This document shows positions 1 to 6,590 of a stretch of DNA of 40,687 nt, one piece after another (positions within the stretch are counted from its first letter, which is position 1; every line of letters starts with the position of its first letter). A program made the translations under genes and the position numbers. Source of the stretch: an uncultured Clostridia bacterium (GTDB lineage Bacteria > Bacillota > Clostridia > Lachnospirales > CAG-274). The stretch spans positions 1 through 40,687 of the forward strand of contig CALWSK010000008.1 in assembly GCA_944384195.1 (NCBI GenBank), given 5' to 3'. Under the pieces are notes generated by a model, which did no database searches, was not told where the DNA came from, and was given only the letters and a program-made list of their open reading frames with translations.

Positions 1-32
1 GATAGGTACTAATGGTCGAGTGCTTGTCCAAT
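1..32 (+). rRNA. 23S rRNA, 3' end only
   Basis: The first bases match the conserved 3' terminus of bacterial 23S rRNA (the form TACTAAT-GGTCGAG-GCTTG). Only the last ~30 nt are in the window and the exact 3' end is approximate. No 5S rRNA follows; a terminator-like hairpin and tRNA-Trp come next. Confidence 0.8.
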
Positions 33-100
33 AGATAAAGTTTAAATCAGGAAAAACTATCAATATGGCTAGTGTTTGTTATCAAGAAAATGTAATATCA

Positions 101-137
101 AAAACGATTATTTTATAAAAATAATGGTTTTTTTTAT
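101..137 (+). terminator. Probable terminator after 23S rRNA
   Basis: An inverted repeat with arms ATTATTTT and AAAATAAT around a 3-nt loop is extended by AAAC/GTTT beyond a G-G mismatch and followed by a run of T. It would end the rRNA transcript, or attenuate it before tRNA-Trp. Confidence 0.55.
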
Positions 138-141
138 ATAT

Positions 142-212
142 AGGGGTATGGTCAAGTGGTATGACAGAGGTCTCCAAAACCTTTAGTGTGGGTTCGATTC
201 CTACTACCCCTG
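142..212 (+). tRNA. tRNA-Trp (anticodon CCA)
   Basis: This is a full cloverleaf. The acceptor stem is AGGGGTA/TACCCCT with discriminator G212. The anticodon loop CTCCAAA gives anticodon CCA, and the T-arm is GTGGG-TTCGATT-CCTAC with one G-U pair. The 3' CCA is not encoded. The gene sits 110 nt after the 23S end, in the place where a 5S gene would often be. Confidence 0.93.
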
Positions 213-218
213 TTTTTT

Positions 219-247
219 AGCTAAGGCTTAAGGGTCTTAGCTTTTTT
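219..247 (+). terminator. Terminator after tRNA-Trp
   Basis: The stem AGCTAAG / CTTAGCT has a 10-nt loop and is followed directly by six T. It ends the rRNA-tRNA transcription unit before the YceG operon. Confidence 0.8.
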
Positions 248-274
248 ATTATTTAAAAATTAATTTAAAAATAG

Positions 275-313
275 TTGTATTTTGTCTATATTTATAGTAT
301 AACTATAGTATAA
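275..313 (+). promoter_or_regulatory. Putative promoter of the YceG-TelA operon with direct repeat
   Basis: A -35-like TTGTAT (275-280) lies 17 bp before a -10-like TATAAC (298-303). The -10 lies inside a perfect direct repeat, TATAGTATAA at 293-302 and 304-313, with an 11-bp period. A strong AGGAGG RBS follows at about 320. The promoter call is by consensus match only. Confidence 0.45.
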
Positions 314-333
314 ATTTAAAAGGAGGGTTTTAA

Positions 334-1794
334 ATGAAATTTAGCCATATATACGAAACGTCCTTAGATATTATAACTAAACATTTTGAAAAAACTTTTG
401 TTGTATTCTACGGAGTGGATATTCAAAATGCCTTGAATATTAGAGATAATTTATATAGCTTTTTTAAAAATATAATAGAGATTCAAAAAGAATATGTTAT
501 TCTTGAAAATACTTTTGTTATTACAAATGAAGATTACGATAAAATACATATAGATGAAGAATTAGCTAAAAGGATAGATATAGCATTTAAAACTTTGGAG
601 CTTAAAAAAGAAATATCTGATATCCAAAAAGATATAGTTATTAAAAAAGTAAAAGAATATATAGTGAAAAATGAAATAATATTTAGTTCAACTCCTCTTA
701 TAGTTGCTTATGGACAATTTGAAGAAGAAGACTTATTATTTTTAGATTTAGTAAATATTATGGGAGCTAATATTGTAGTATTCGATCTTGAAAAATTAAA
801 TAATAATTGGGAAGATGAAAATAGAGTAGTATATAAAGGGGATTATATATATCAAGGTTCTATTTTTGAAGCTATAGATAGTGGTATTCTTATAAATTCT
901 AAATCTACAGACTGTAAGATACATAATGATAAAATTATAGATAATTATATTAATGATGGATTATATTCTAGAGAAGAGCTAGCAAAGTGCAAAAGCATAG
1001 GTATTCATATAAATTCTTCTAGATTTGATATAATACCTATATTAAAAGAATCGGCATCTCTAAGAGAAGGATTTAGCTATGAAAGAAAAGAAGGAATAGT
1101 TAAAATTCCTAGTTTTTGTACTCTTATAAATGGTAGACATAATTATTTAGAAGACTATCATAAATTTATAGATGATATTATAGATAAAGGAGAATTAGAC
1201 TTACTTATAAAACAAACTGCAGATTTTATATTAAAATATAGAAATACCAGTGATATTAATCAAGATATAAATAGTTGTTATGATTTTAAGGAAAATAATG
1301 CTATAACATTATATTTTGATAAATTATTTAATCTTGAAAATTATAGAAATGATGATTTGCCTTTGGTATTACAACAAAATATTGTAGATACTTCTTTAGA
1401 AGTTAAAGATAGCTTAAATCTTGATATAAAAGAATATAAAGTTTTATTATCTAATGTTATATCTATGGATAATAAGTTTAAGCATTTATTAAAAACTAGA
1501 GATTGTTCTGGTAAAGTACCTAGAATAGTTGTTATAGATAATTTTAATATAGAAAGTAAACAATTTATGTATTTTATGATAACCTTATCTAAGCTTGGAT
1601 TAGACGTAATATTTATGAGTCAAAAAGGAGTATTTAATATAGAAAACTATTTACCAAGTTATATAATAAACACTATAACTTTAGATAAATTTGATAAGGA
1701 CAATGAAATGTTGCTTACTTATAAAGATGAAGGATTTATTAAAACTATAAATACTATAAAATATAAATTACTTAATAAGTTTAGTAATAGATAG
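334..1794 (+). CDS. YceG-like protein (tellurite/toxic-anion module component)
   Basis: This is a 486-residue, Asp/Lys/Ile-rich protein with no signal peptide and no obvious membrane span, so probably cytosolic. I recognise the overall pattern of the Bacillus YceG-type family (Pfam 'putative component of biosynthetic module'), which sits next to yceH/telA in Bacillus. The adjacent TelA homologue supports this. No catalytic motif is evident to me and the biochemical activity is unknown. The start is supported by AAAGGAGGG eight bases before ATG. It is the first gene of a three-gene operon, 9 nt before telA. The TerC and TerD proteins that usually accompany this family are not in the window. 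Family assignment rests on memory of the pattern plus context. Confidence 0.65.
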   Translation: MKFSHIYETSLDIITKHFEKTFVVFYGVDIQNALNIRDNLYSFFKNIIEIQKEYVILENTFVITNEDYDKIHIDEELAKRIDIAFKTLELKKEISDIQKDIVIKKVKEYIVKNEIIFSSTPLIVAYGQFEEEDLLFLDLVNIMGANIVVFDLEKLNNNWEDENRVVYKGDYIYQGSIFEAIDSGILINSKSTDCKIHNDKIIDNYINDGLYSREELAKCKSIGIHINSSRFDIIPILKESASLREGFSYERKEGIVKIPSFCTLINGRHNYLEDYHKFIDDIIDKGELDLLIKQTADFILKYRNTSDINQDINSCYDFKENNAITLYFDKLFNLENYRNDDLPLVLQQNIVDTSLEVKDSLNLDIKEYKVLLSNVISMDNKFKHLLKTRDCSGKVPRIVVIDNFNIESKQFMYFMITLSKLGLDVIFMSQKGVFNIENYLPSYIINTITLDKFDKDNEMLLTYKDEGFIKTINTIKYKLLNKFSNR

Positions 1795-1803
1795 GAGGAT
1801 TTT

Positions 1804-2871
1804 ATGAGCGATATTAACCAATTAGAAGTTATAAAGCCTTTAGATGAGAGAAAAGAAACTTTAAAACAGCTTCCAGAGGTTATAAAAATTTCAAATACAA
1901 TAAGTCTTAGTAATGTATCTGATATATCTAAATTTGGGTTTGAACCTAGCCAAAATCTATCTAAAATAAATGATAGAATATTAGAAGATATAAAAAGTGT
2001 GAAGACTGAAGAAGTTGGCGAAATGTTAGTAAAGCTTACTAATATTATGAAATCTTTTGATTTAAAAGAAATAGAACAATATAACCCTAATGAAAAAAAG
2101 GGATTTTTAGATAAATTAAAACAAAAGTTTAACAGTATAAAAGAAGATATTTATGATAAATATAATTCTCTTAGTAAGCAGATAGAGGGTATAGGGACTT
2201 TGTTAGATAAATATAGCAATGATATAGCTACTTCTAATAAAATGTTAGAAGCACAATATCAAGCTACTAAAGATTACATGTATGATTTAGAAAAATATAT
2301 AGTAGCTGGGGAGTTAGCTCTTGATAGAATAAATGCCGAAAAGATAAGTTTAGCTACTGATATAAATTTAAGCCAAGAAGAAAGAGTAGCAAAAGAAGGA
2401 CAAATAAATTTAGCTACAGATTTATTGATGCAAAGGCTTATGGATCTTAGAGTATCTCAAAATGTAGCTATGCAAATAATACCTATGATAAATATGATGA
2501 TATCTACAAATGCTAATCTTAATATAAAGATAGATTCTGCTTTTATAACTACATTACCTATATTTAAAGTAAGTGTTATAAATGCTATTACTCTTAGAAG
2601 ACAAGCCATACAAAATCAGGCTATATCTCAAGCAGAAGATTTTACAAGACAATTATTTGAAAAAACAGTGTCTCAAACAGTAGATAATACAAAAGCAGTT
2701 AAACAATCTGCTTCAAATCCAGTTATAAGTATAGAAACTTTAGAGAAAACTTATAATACTATATTAAATGGGATAGAAGAGGTTAGAGCTATTGATAATA
2801 AAAATAATGAAGAAAGATTAGAAAATATTAGAAAGCTTGAAGAGATGAAAAATAAAATGCTAGGTTATTAA
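1804..2871 (+). CDS. TelA/YceH-like toxic anion resistance protein
   Basis: This 355-residue, mostly helical protein fits the TelA family (toxic anion resistance; YceH in B. subtilis, linked to tellurite and cell-envelope stress resistance). The family pattern shows in the central region (about residues 95-260), with GFLDKLKQKFNSIKEDI, the YMYDLEKYIVAGE segment and a long run on to the MQIIPMINMMISTNANLN stretch. There is no signal peptide, and coiled-coil propensity is high. The RBS AGGAGG lies 5 nt before ATG, and spacing from the YceG stop is only 9 nt, so the two are cotranscribed. Length is close to the family norm (about 350-400). The mechanism of the family is not established; envelope-stress adaptation is inferred. 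Confidence 0.85.
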   Translation: MSDINQLEVIKPLDERKETLKQLPEVIKISNTISLSNVSDISKFGFEPSQNLSKINDRILEDIKSVKTEEVGEMLVKLTNIMKSFDLKEIEQYNPNEKKGFLDKLKQKFNSIKEDIYDKYNSLSKQIEGIGTLLDKYSNDIATSNKMLEAQYQATKDYMYDLEKYIVAGELALDRINAEKISLATDINLSQEERVAKEGQINLATDLLMQRLMDLRVSQNVAMQIIPMINMMISTNANLNIKIDSAFITTLPIFKVSVINAITLRRQAIQNQAISQAEDFTRQLFEKTVSQTVDNTKAVKQSASNPVISIETLEKTYNTILNGIEEVRAIDNKNNEERLENIRKLEEMKNKMLGY

Positions 2872-2884
2872 TGAGGGATTAATT

Positions 2885-3850
2885 ATGAAGAAAATTTATA
2901 AAGTTTTATTATTAGTAATATGTATTTTATTTACTAGTTTAAATTTTGGAGAAGTAAATACTTTTGCTAAAGGTTCATCAAGAGGCATTTCGAGCAGTAG
3001 AAGTTCATCAAGCTCAAGCAGTAGAAGTTCATCAAGCTCAAGTAGTCGAAGTGGAACAAGTTCATCAAGTTCAAGTAGTCGAAGTGGAACAAGTTCATCA
3101 AGTTCAAGCAGTAAAAGTGGAACAAGTTCATCAAGTTCAAGTAGTCGAAGTGGAACAAGCTCATCAAGTTCAAGTAGTCAAAGTAGAACAAGTTCATCAA
3201 GTTCAAGTAGTCAAAGTAGAACAAGTTCATCAAGTTCAAGTAGTCGAAGTGGAACAAGTTCATCAAGTTCAAGCAGTAAAAGTGGAACAAGTTCATCAAG
3301 TTCAAGTAGTCAAAGTGGAACAAGTTCATCAAGTTCAAGTAGTCAAAGTAGAACAAGTTCATCAAGTTCAAGTAGTCAAAGTGGAACAAGTTCATCAAGC
3401 TATAGAAGTAATTCTTATATAGATTTAAGTCAAGAATATAAACCAAAAGAGAAATCTAAAATAGAAGATATAAAAGTAAAAGGTAAGAATATAAGTAGTA
3501 AAGAAATATCTGATGTTTTAGAAAATAAAGGTATAAATCCTACTACTACTAAGAAATATTACTATCCACAAGAGGCAAAAAGAAGTATTTTTGATAACCC
3601 TTTTGTACAATATTATTTAGTACATAACATTATAGATGATACGGTGGATATGGTTCAAGATATTACAGGATATGATGAAGATAGGTTAGTAGGTGTAGTG
3701 TCAAATGAAAATGGTCAAGATGAAATAATAATGTTTGAAGATAGCAATAAAAGTAATTTTAACATTTTTAAATTTATTATATGGATACTTATATTTTTAA
3801 TAATATTTATATTTATAATATATTTTATAACTTTTAGAAAAAGAAGATAA
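2885..3850 (+). CDS. Secreted/membrane Ser-rich repeat protein of unknown function
   Basis: This 321-residue protein begins with an N-terminal signal-like segment (KKIYKV followed by a hydrophobic stretch to about residue 29, ending TFA-KG). Residues ~32-175 are almost entirely Ser, built from about eleven copies of the 11-residue unit SSSSSSS-(R/K/Q)-S-(G/R)-T. A charged linker and a non-repetitive domain (~175-290) follow. One strong transmembrane helix (~293-316) ends in the basic tail RKRR. The topology suggests an extracellular part anchored at the C-terminus. I recognise no family for the C-terminal domain. It starts 13 nt after telA with RBS GAGGG, so it is the third gene of the same operon; a functional link to YceG/TelA is inferred from that alone. 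Confidence 0.8.
   Translation: MKKIYKVLLLVICILFTSLNFGEVNTFAKGSSRGISSSRSSSSSSSRSSSSSSSRSGTSSSSSSSRSGTSSSSSSSKSGTSSSSSSSRSGTSSSSSSSQSRTSSSSSSSQSRTSSSSSSSRSGTSSSSSSSKSGTSSSSSSSQSGTSSSSSSSQSRTSSSSSSSQSGTSSSSYRSNSYIDLSQEYKPKEKSKIEDIKVKGKNISSKEISDVLENKGINPTTTKKYYYPQEAKRSIFDNPFVQYYLVHNIIDDTVDMVQDITGYDEDRLVGVVSNENGQDEIIMFEDSNKSNFNIFKFIIWILIFLIIFIFIIYFITFRKRR
2990..3405 (+). repeat. 33-bp in-frame tandem repeats (Ser-rich region)
   Basis: About eleven tandem copies of a 33-bp unit encode SSSSSSS-(R/K/Q)-S-(G/R)-T. Units differ mainly at the R/K/Q codon (CGA, AAA, CAA) and the G/R codon (GGA, AGA). The order RSGT-KSGT occurs twice, which suggests past multi-unit duplication. The unit length is a multiple of three, so copy-number change keeps the frame. 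It also creates stop-free shadow frames on both strands. Confidence 0.9.
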
Positions 3851-3856
3851 TATATA

Positions 3857-3886
3857 AAAGGGCGATTATTAATCTAAACGCCCTTT
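3857..3886. terminator. Bidirectional terminator between Ser-rich gene and globin
   Basis: The stem AAAGGGCG / CGCCCTTT is perfect over 8 bp with a 14-nt loop. The A/T-rich flanks can serve transcripts arriving from both sides of this convergent gene pair. Confidence 0.75.
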
Positions 3887-3892
3887 ATATTA

Positions 3893-4330
3893 TTAATTTT
3901 TTTGATTATAAATTTCTTTTTCTACATCTATAAAAACTTGAGATAATACTTCATAAGTTTTTCCGAAAGCTTCTAAAATTTCATCTGTAGCACTATCTCC
4001 TAATACATTTTTAATAGCTATAGTTAGATTTTTACCAACTATCGGATATTGTTCTGGTAAGACATTAACAGCTACGTGTTTTTTTGCTATAGATTTAACT
4101 GCAGGCATAATAGCATCTAAATTATCTATATTTTTTACAGAAGCTAATATGGCGTTAGCAAGAGCTAAAGGTTGTTCTCCAGACTTTTGCTTTGACATAT
4201 CAAACATAGGTTTAACTTCTGGATTATTTTTAAACATAGTTTCATAGAAATTAGTAGTAATTTCAGTACCTTTTTCTTGTAATATAGGGACAATACTTTT
4301 CATTATAGAAATAGTTTTTTCATCTAACAT
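3893..4330 (-). CDS. Single-domain bacterial haemoglobin (Hmp-type globin domain, no reductase domain)
   Basis: This 145-residue haem protein aligns with the globin domain of flavohaemoglobin Hmp. The key residues fall at the same numbers as in Hmp: Tyr29 (B10), Gln53 (E7) and proximal His85 (F8). The FAD/NAD(P) reductase domain is absent, as in Vitreoscilla Hb and Campylobacter Cgb, so it likely binds O2 or NO and detoxifies NO with an external reductase. I chose the ATG at 4330 because AAGGAGCTG precedes it; a longer reading to 4387 would add 19 unlikely residues and run through the operator. It is divergent from an NsrR-like regulator across a region with two palindromes, which suggests NO-responsive control. 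Confidence 0.88.
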   Translation of the reverse strand: MLDEKTISIMKSIVPILQEKGTEITTNFYETMFKNNPEVKPMFDMSKQKSGEQPLALANAILASVKNIDNLDAIMPAVKSIAKKHVAVNVLPEQYPIVGKNLTIAIKNVLGDSATDEILEAFGKTYEVLSQVFIDVEKEIYNQKN

Positions 4331-4364
4331 ATTTAACAGCTCCTTTTCAAAATTAGTTATAATA

Positions 4365-4389
4365 AAATGTTTATTTAATTTATACATTT
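4365..4389. promoter_or_regulatory. Operator-like palindrome, globin-proximal copy
   Basis: The site is AAATGTTTA-N7-TATACATTT, an imperfect 9-bp-arm palindrome. It differs from the copy at 4439-4463 at only 3 of 25 positions and lies 35 bp upstream of the globin ATG, where a bound protein would block transcription. Confidence 0.55.
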
Positions 4390-4438
4390 AAAATTAAAAA
4401 AATAATACTTAATTTTAACAATAAGATAGATATCGATT

Positions 4439-4463
4439 AAATGTGTATTTAGTTTACACATTT
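4439..4463. promoter_or_regulatory. Operator-like palindrome, distal copy
   Basis: The site is AAATGTGTA-N7-TACACATTT, a perfect 9-bp-arm palindrome lying between the divergent globin and Rrf2 genes. Its centre is 74 bp from that of the other copy, about seven helical turns. It is probably the binding site of the adjacent Rrf2/NsrR-like regulator (inference). Confidence 0.6.
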
Positions 4464-4532
4464 AATTTATCATAAATATTTTAAAATTACAAGAACTATT
4501 TAGTAAAAAATATTTTATATACTTATAGATTA

Positions 4533-4541
4533 TGATATAAT
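4533..4541 (+). promoter_or_regulatory. Extended -10 promoter of the Rrf2 regulator
   Basis: TG-A-TATAAT is an extended -10 (TATAAT at 4536-4541) about 30 bp before the ATG. No good -35 is visible. Confidence 0.5.
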
Positions 4542-4572
4542 GGATAATAAAAACTTTATTTGGAGGGCGAAT

Positions 4573-4974
4573 ATGACTTTATCAAAATTTACAGATTATT
4601 CCTTTAGATGTCTTATATATCTTTCAAAAAATAAAGATAAAAAGACCAATGTTGAAGAGCTTTCTAAAGTTTTAAATCTTTCAGAACATCATATTAAAAA
4701 AATAATACATAGACTTGCAAAAAAAGGGTTTATAAAATCATCTAAAGGGAGAAATGGAGGAATAACTCTTGGTAAATCACCCAAAGATATAAATCTTAAA
4801 GATTTAATTTGTTATTGTGAAGATTTTTCAAAAATTGTGGAATGTAATAAAAATAGTAAATGTATTTTTATTGAAAATGAATGTATGTTAAAAAGTGTGT
4901 GTAATAGGGCTTTAGAAAGTTTTTTGGAAGAATTTGAAAAATATAACCTAGAAGATATAATAAATTTTAATTAA
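4573..4974 (+). CDS. Rrf2-family Fe-S transcriptional regulator, NsrR-like
   Basis: This 133-residue regulator has an N-terminal winged helix (TLSKFTDYS ... LSEHHIKKIIHRLAKKGFIKSSKGRNGG, residues 2-63) typical of NsrR/IscR proteins. A Cys cluster follows with Cys91, Cys97, Cys104 and Cys110, the region that ligates the Fe-S cluster in NsrR. The spacing C-x5-C-x6-C is close to that of known NsrR proteins. The start at 4573 is set by TGGAGGGCGA before ATG and by the family N-terminus; the upstream in-frame ATG at 4540 overlaps the -10 element. With the divergent NO-type globin, the likely role is an NO sensor-repressor. IscR- or CymR-like roles remain possible because the cluster type cannot be read from sequence. 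Confidence 0.85.
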   Translation: MTLSKFTDYSFRCLIYLSKNKDKKTNVEELSKVLNLSEHHIKKIIHRLAKKGFIKSSKGRNGGITLGKSPKDINLKDLICYCEDFSKIVECNKNSKCIFIENECMLKSVCNRALESFLEEFEKYNLEDIINFN

Positions 4975-4992
4975 ATGATTATAAAAAAGGTA

Positions 4993-5020
4993 TTGACAAA
5001 AACTATAATATGTGTATAAT
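4993..5020 (+). promoter_or_regulatory. Strong sigma-A promoter of the amino acid ABC operon
   Basis: TTGACA (4993-4998), a 16-bp spacer and TATAAT (5015-5020) match the housekeeping consensus. Transcription would start about 5027, leaving a leader of roughly 150 nt. Confidence 0.8.
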
Positions 5021-5060
5021 TATAAAATGCAAGACAAGCTAGTGTATGAATAAAATATTG

Positions 5061-5153
5061 GTATAAACATTTGTTTATACATAAAGGGTTTAAATTAATC
5101 TTTTAGTATAAATATACAAATAAAATTCATATAATTGCATTTTTATACTAAAA
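5061..5153 (+). promoter_or_regulatory. Structured leader of the ABC operon: two perfect inverted repeats
   Basis: The first repeat is GTATAAAC-ATTT-GTTTATAC (5061-5080). The second pairs TTTTAGTATAAA (5101-5112) with TTTATACTAAAA (5142-5153) over 12 bp. No T-box or known riboswitch signature is visible. They may be operators or RNA hairpins; the second ends just upstream of the RBS at 5164-5170. Confidence 0.45.
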
Positions 5154-5176
5154 ATTTTAACAATAGGAGGAGAAAA

Positions 5177-5872
5177 ATGTTAGATAGTTTTTCGTTTTTA
5201 GGTACGTATTATCCTTTATTCATTCAAGGTACAATAACAACTATTTTAATATCTGTTTTAACTGTAATTCTTGGAATGGGAATAGGAATAATAGCAGCTA
5301 TTTTAAAAATATCCAGATTTAGATTGTTAAGAGGTATATCTACTGCTTATATAGAATTAACTAGAGGTACACCCGTTATGGTTCAACTATATATATGGTA
5401 TTTTGGGATAGGCAATATATTAAATATTCCAGATATATATATAGGAAAAGATCTTAGCATATCACGTCTTACACTTGGAGTAGTTGCGCTTGCTTTAAAC
5501 TCTGGAGCTTATGTAGCAGAGATAATAAGAGCAGGTATTTTAGCAGTTGATAAAGGACAAAGAGAAGCCGCAGAGTCTTTAGGTATGAAAAAATCTATGA
5601 CTTTAAAATATATAATTATACCTCAAGCAATAAAAACTATTTTACCAGCTATAGGTAATGAATTTATAGTTCTTATAAAGGAATCTTCTATATTGTACAT
5701 AATAGGTATCCAAGACCTTATGGCTAAAACAAACACTGTAGTATCTTCTACATTCCAAACTATAGCTCCATTTATAGTAGCATCTGCTATATATTTTGTT
5801 TTAACATTTGGTTTATCAAGACTTATAGGATGTTTTGAAAGGAGACTAAATAGAAATGATAGAAATAAATAA
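5177..5872 (+). CDS. Polar amino acid ABC transporter permease (HisM/GlnP type)
   Basis: This 231-residue integral membrane protein has about five helices and belongs to the His/Glu/Gln/Arg-type permeases. The family N-terminus ([22 protein letters not shown]), the [13 protein letters not shown] segment and the cytoplasmic EAA loop ([23 protein letters not shown]) that contacts the ATPase are all present. The start at 5177 is set by AGGAGG (5165-5170); an upstream ATG at 5135 would lie inside the leader inverted repeat. The next gene, the ATPase, overlaps it by 17 bp. No substrate-binding protein gene is adjacent, so the substrate cannot be named. Confidence 0.9.
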   Translation: MLDSFSFLGTYYPLFIQGTITTILISVLTVILGMGIGIIAAILKISRFRLLRGISTAYIELTRGTPVMVQLYIWYFGIGNILNIPDIYIGKDLSISRLTLGVVALALNSGAYVAEIIRAGILAVDKGQREAAESLGMKKSMTLKYIIIPQAIKTILPAIGNEFIVLIKESSILYIIGIQDLMAKTNTVVSSTFQTIAPFIVASAIYFVLTFGLSRLIGCFERRLNRNDRNK

Positions 5873-6578
5873 TTTACATAAATATTTTGGGAAAAACGAG
5901 GTTTTAAAAGGTGTTAGTACTGTTATTAAAAAAGGTGAAGTTGTAGTTATTATAGGTCCATCTGGTTCTGGAAAAAGTACATTTTTAAGATGCTTAAATA
6001 AATTGGAAGATGTTACTTCTGGAGATATAATTTTTGAAGGGGTAAATCTTATGGATAAAAATATAGATATAAGCCTTCATAGACAGAAAATGGGTATGGT
6101 TTTTCAACATTTTAATTTATTCCCTCATCTTACTATATTAGAAAATATAACTATAGCTCCTATTAAGGTTAAAAATATTGATAAAAAAGAAATAGAAGAA
6201 AAAGCTTTAGAGCTTCTAGATTTAGTAGGGCTTAAGCACAAAGTAAATAGTTATCCATCGAGTTTATCAGGCGGACAAAAACAAAGGATAGCTATAGTAA
6301 GAGCCCTTGCTATGAAACCAGATGTTATGCTTTTTGATGAGCCAACTTCTGCTCTTGATCCAGAGATGGTAGGGGAAGTATTAGAGGTTATGAAAAATCT
6401 TGCTAGAGATGGAATGACTATGGTTGTAGTTACACATGAGATGGGATTTGCAAGAGAAGTAGGAACTAGAGTTATATTTATGGATGGTGGAAATATTTGT
6501 GAAGAAGGTACGCCAGAAGAAATTTTTAAAAACCCACAAAATCCAAGAACACAAGAATTTTTGTCTAAAGTGTTATAG
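5856..6578 (+). CDS. Polar amino acid ABC transporter ATP-binding protein (GlnQ type)
   Basis: This 240-residue ATPase energises import by the preceding permease. The motifs are Walker [10 protein letters not shown] (residues ~33-41), a Q-loop in [13 protein letters not shown], signature LSGGQKQR, Walker [14 protein letters not shown] and switch His in VVTHEMGF. The C-terminal [21 protein letters not shown] is typical of the PAAT family. The ATG lies inside the 3' end of the permease gene (17-bp overlap) with GAAAGGAGA before it, consistent with translational coupling. Length is normal for the family. Confidence 0.94.
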   Translation: MIEINNLHKYFGKNEVLKGVSTVIKKGEVVVIIGPSGSGKSTFLRCLNKLEDVTSGDIIFEGVNLMDKNIDISLHRQKMGMVFQHFNLFPHLTILENITIAPIKVKNIDKKEIEEKALELLDLVGLKHKVNSYPSSLSGGQKQRIAIVRALAMKPDVMLFDEPTSALDPEMVGEVLEVMKNLARDGMTMVVVTHEMGFAREVGTRVIFMDGGNICEEGTPEEIFKNPQNPRTQEFLSKVL

Positions 6579-6590
6579 GAGGAGAATATC

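Noticed and set aside
2990..3405. CRISPR array
   Set aside because: The repeats are contiguous, coding and lack unique spacers, and there are no cas genes.
2964..3446. Long overlapping reading frames on both strands within the Ser-rich repeats
   Set aside because: A 33-bp repeat without stops in other frames makes these automatically. The products are monotonous, and there is no RBS or family match.
2885..3850. Link between the Ser-rich gene and the two tRNA-Ser genes at the right end
   Set aside because: The genes are about 37 kb apart, and most repeat Ser codons are AGT/AGC/TCA, only partly read by these tRNAs. No evidence of a functional connection.
4331..4387. Longer N-terminus of the globin
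   Set aside because: The extra 19 residues overlap the operator and lack an RBS; Hmp numbering fits exactly from 4330.
5105..5117. AGTATAAATATAC shared with the transglutaminase upstream repeat (34470-34482)
   Set aside because: A 13-bp all-but-AT match is likely by chance in DNA of this composition.
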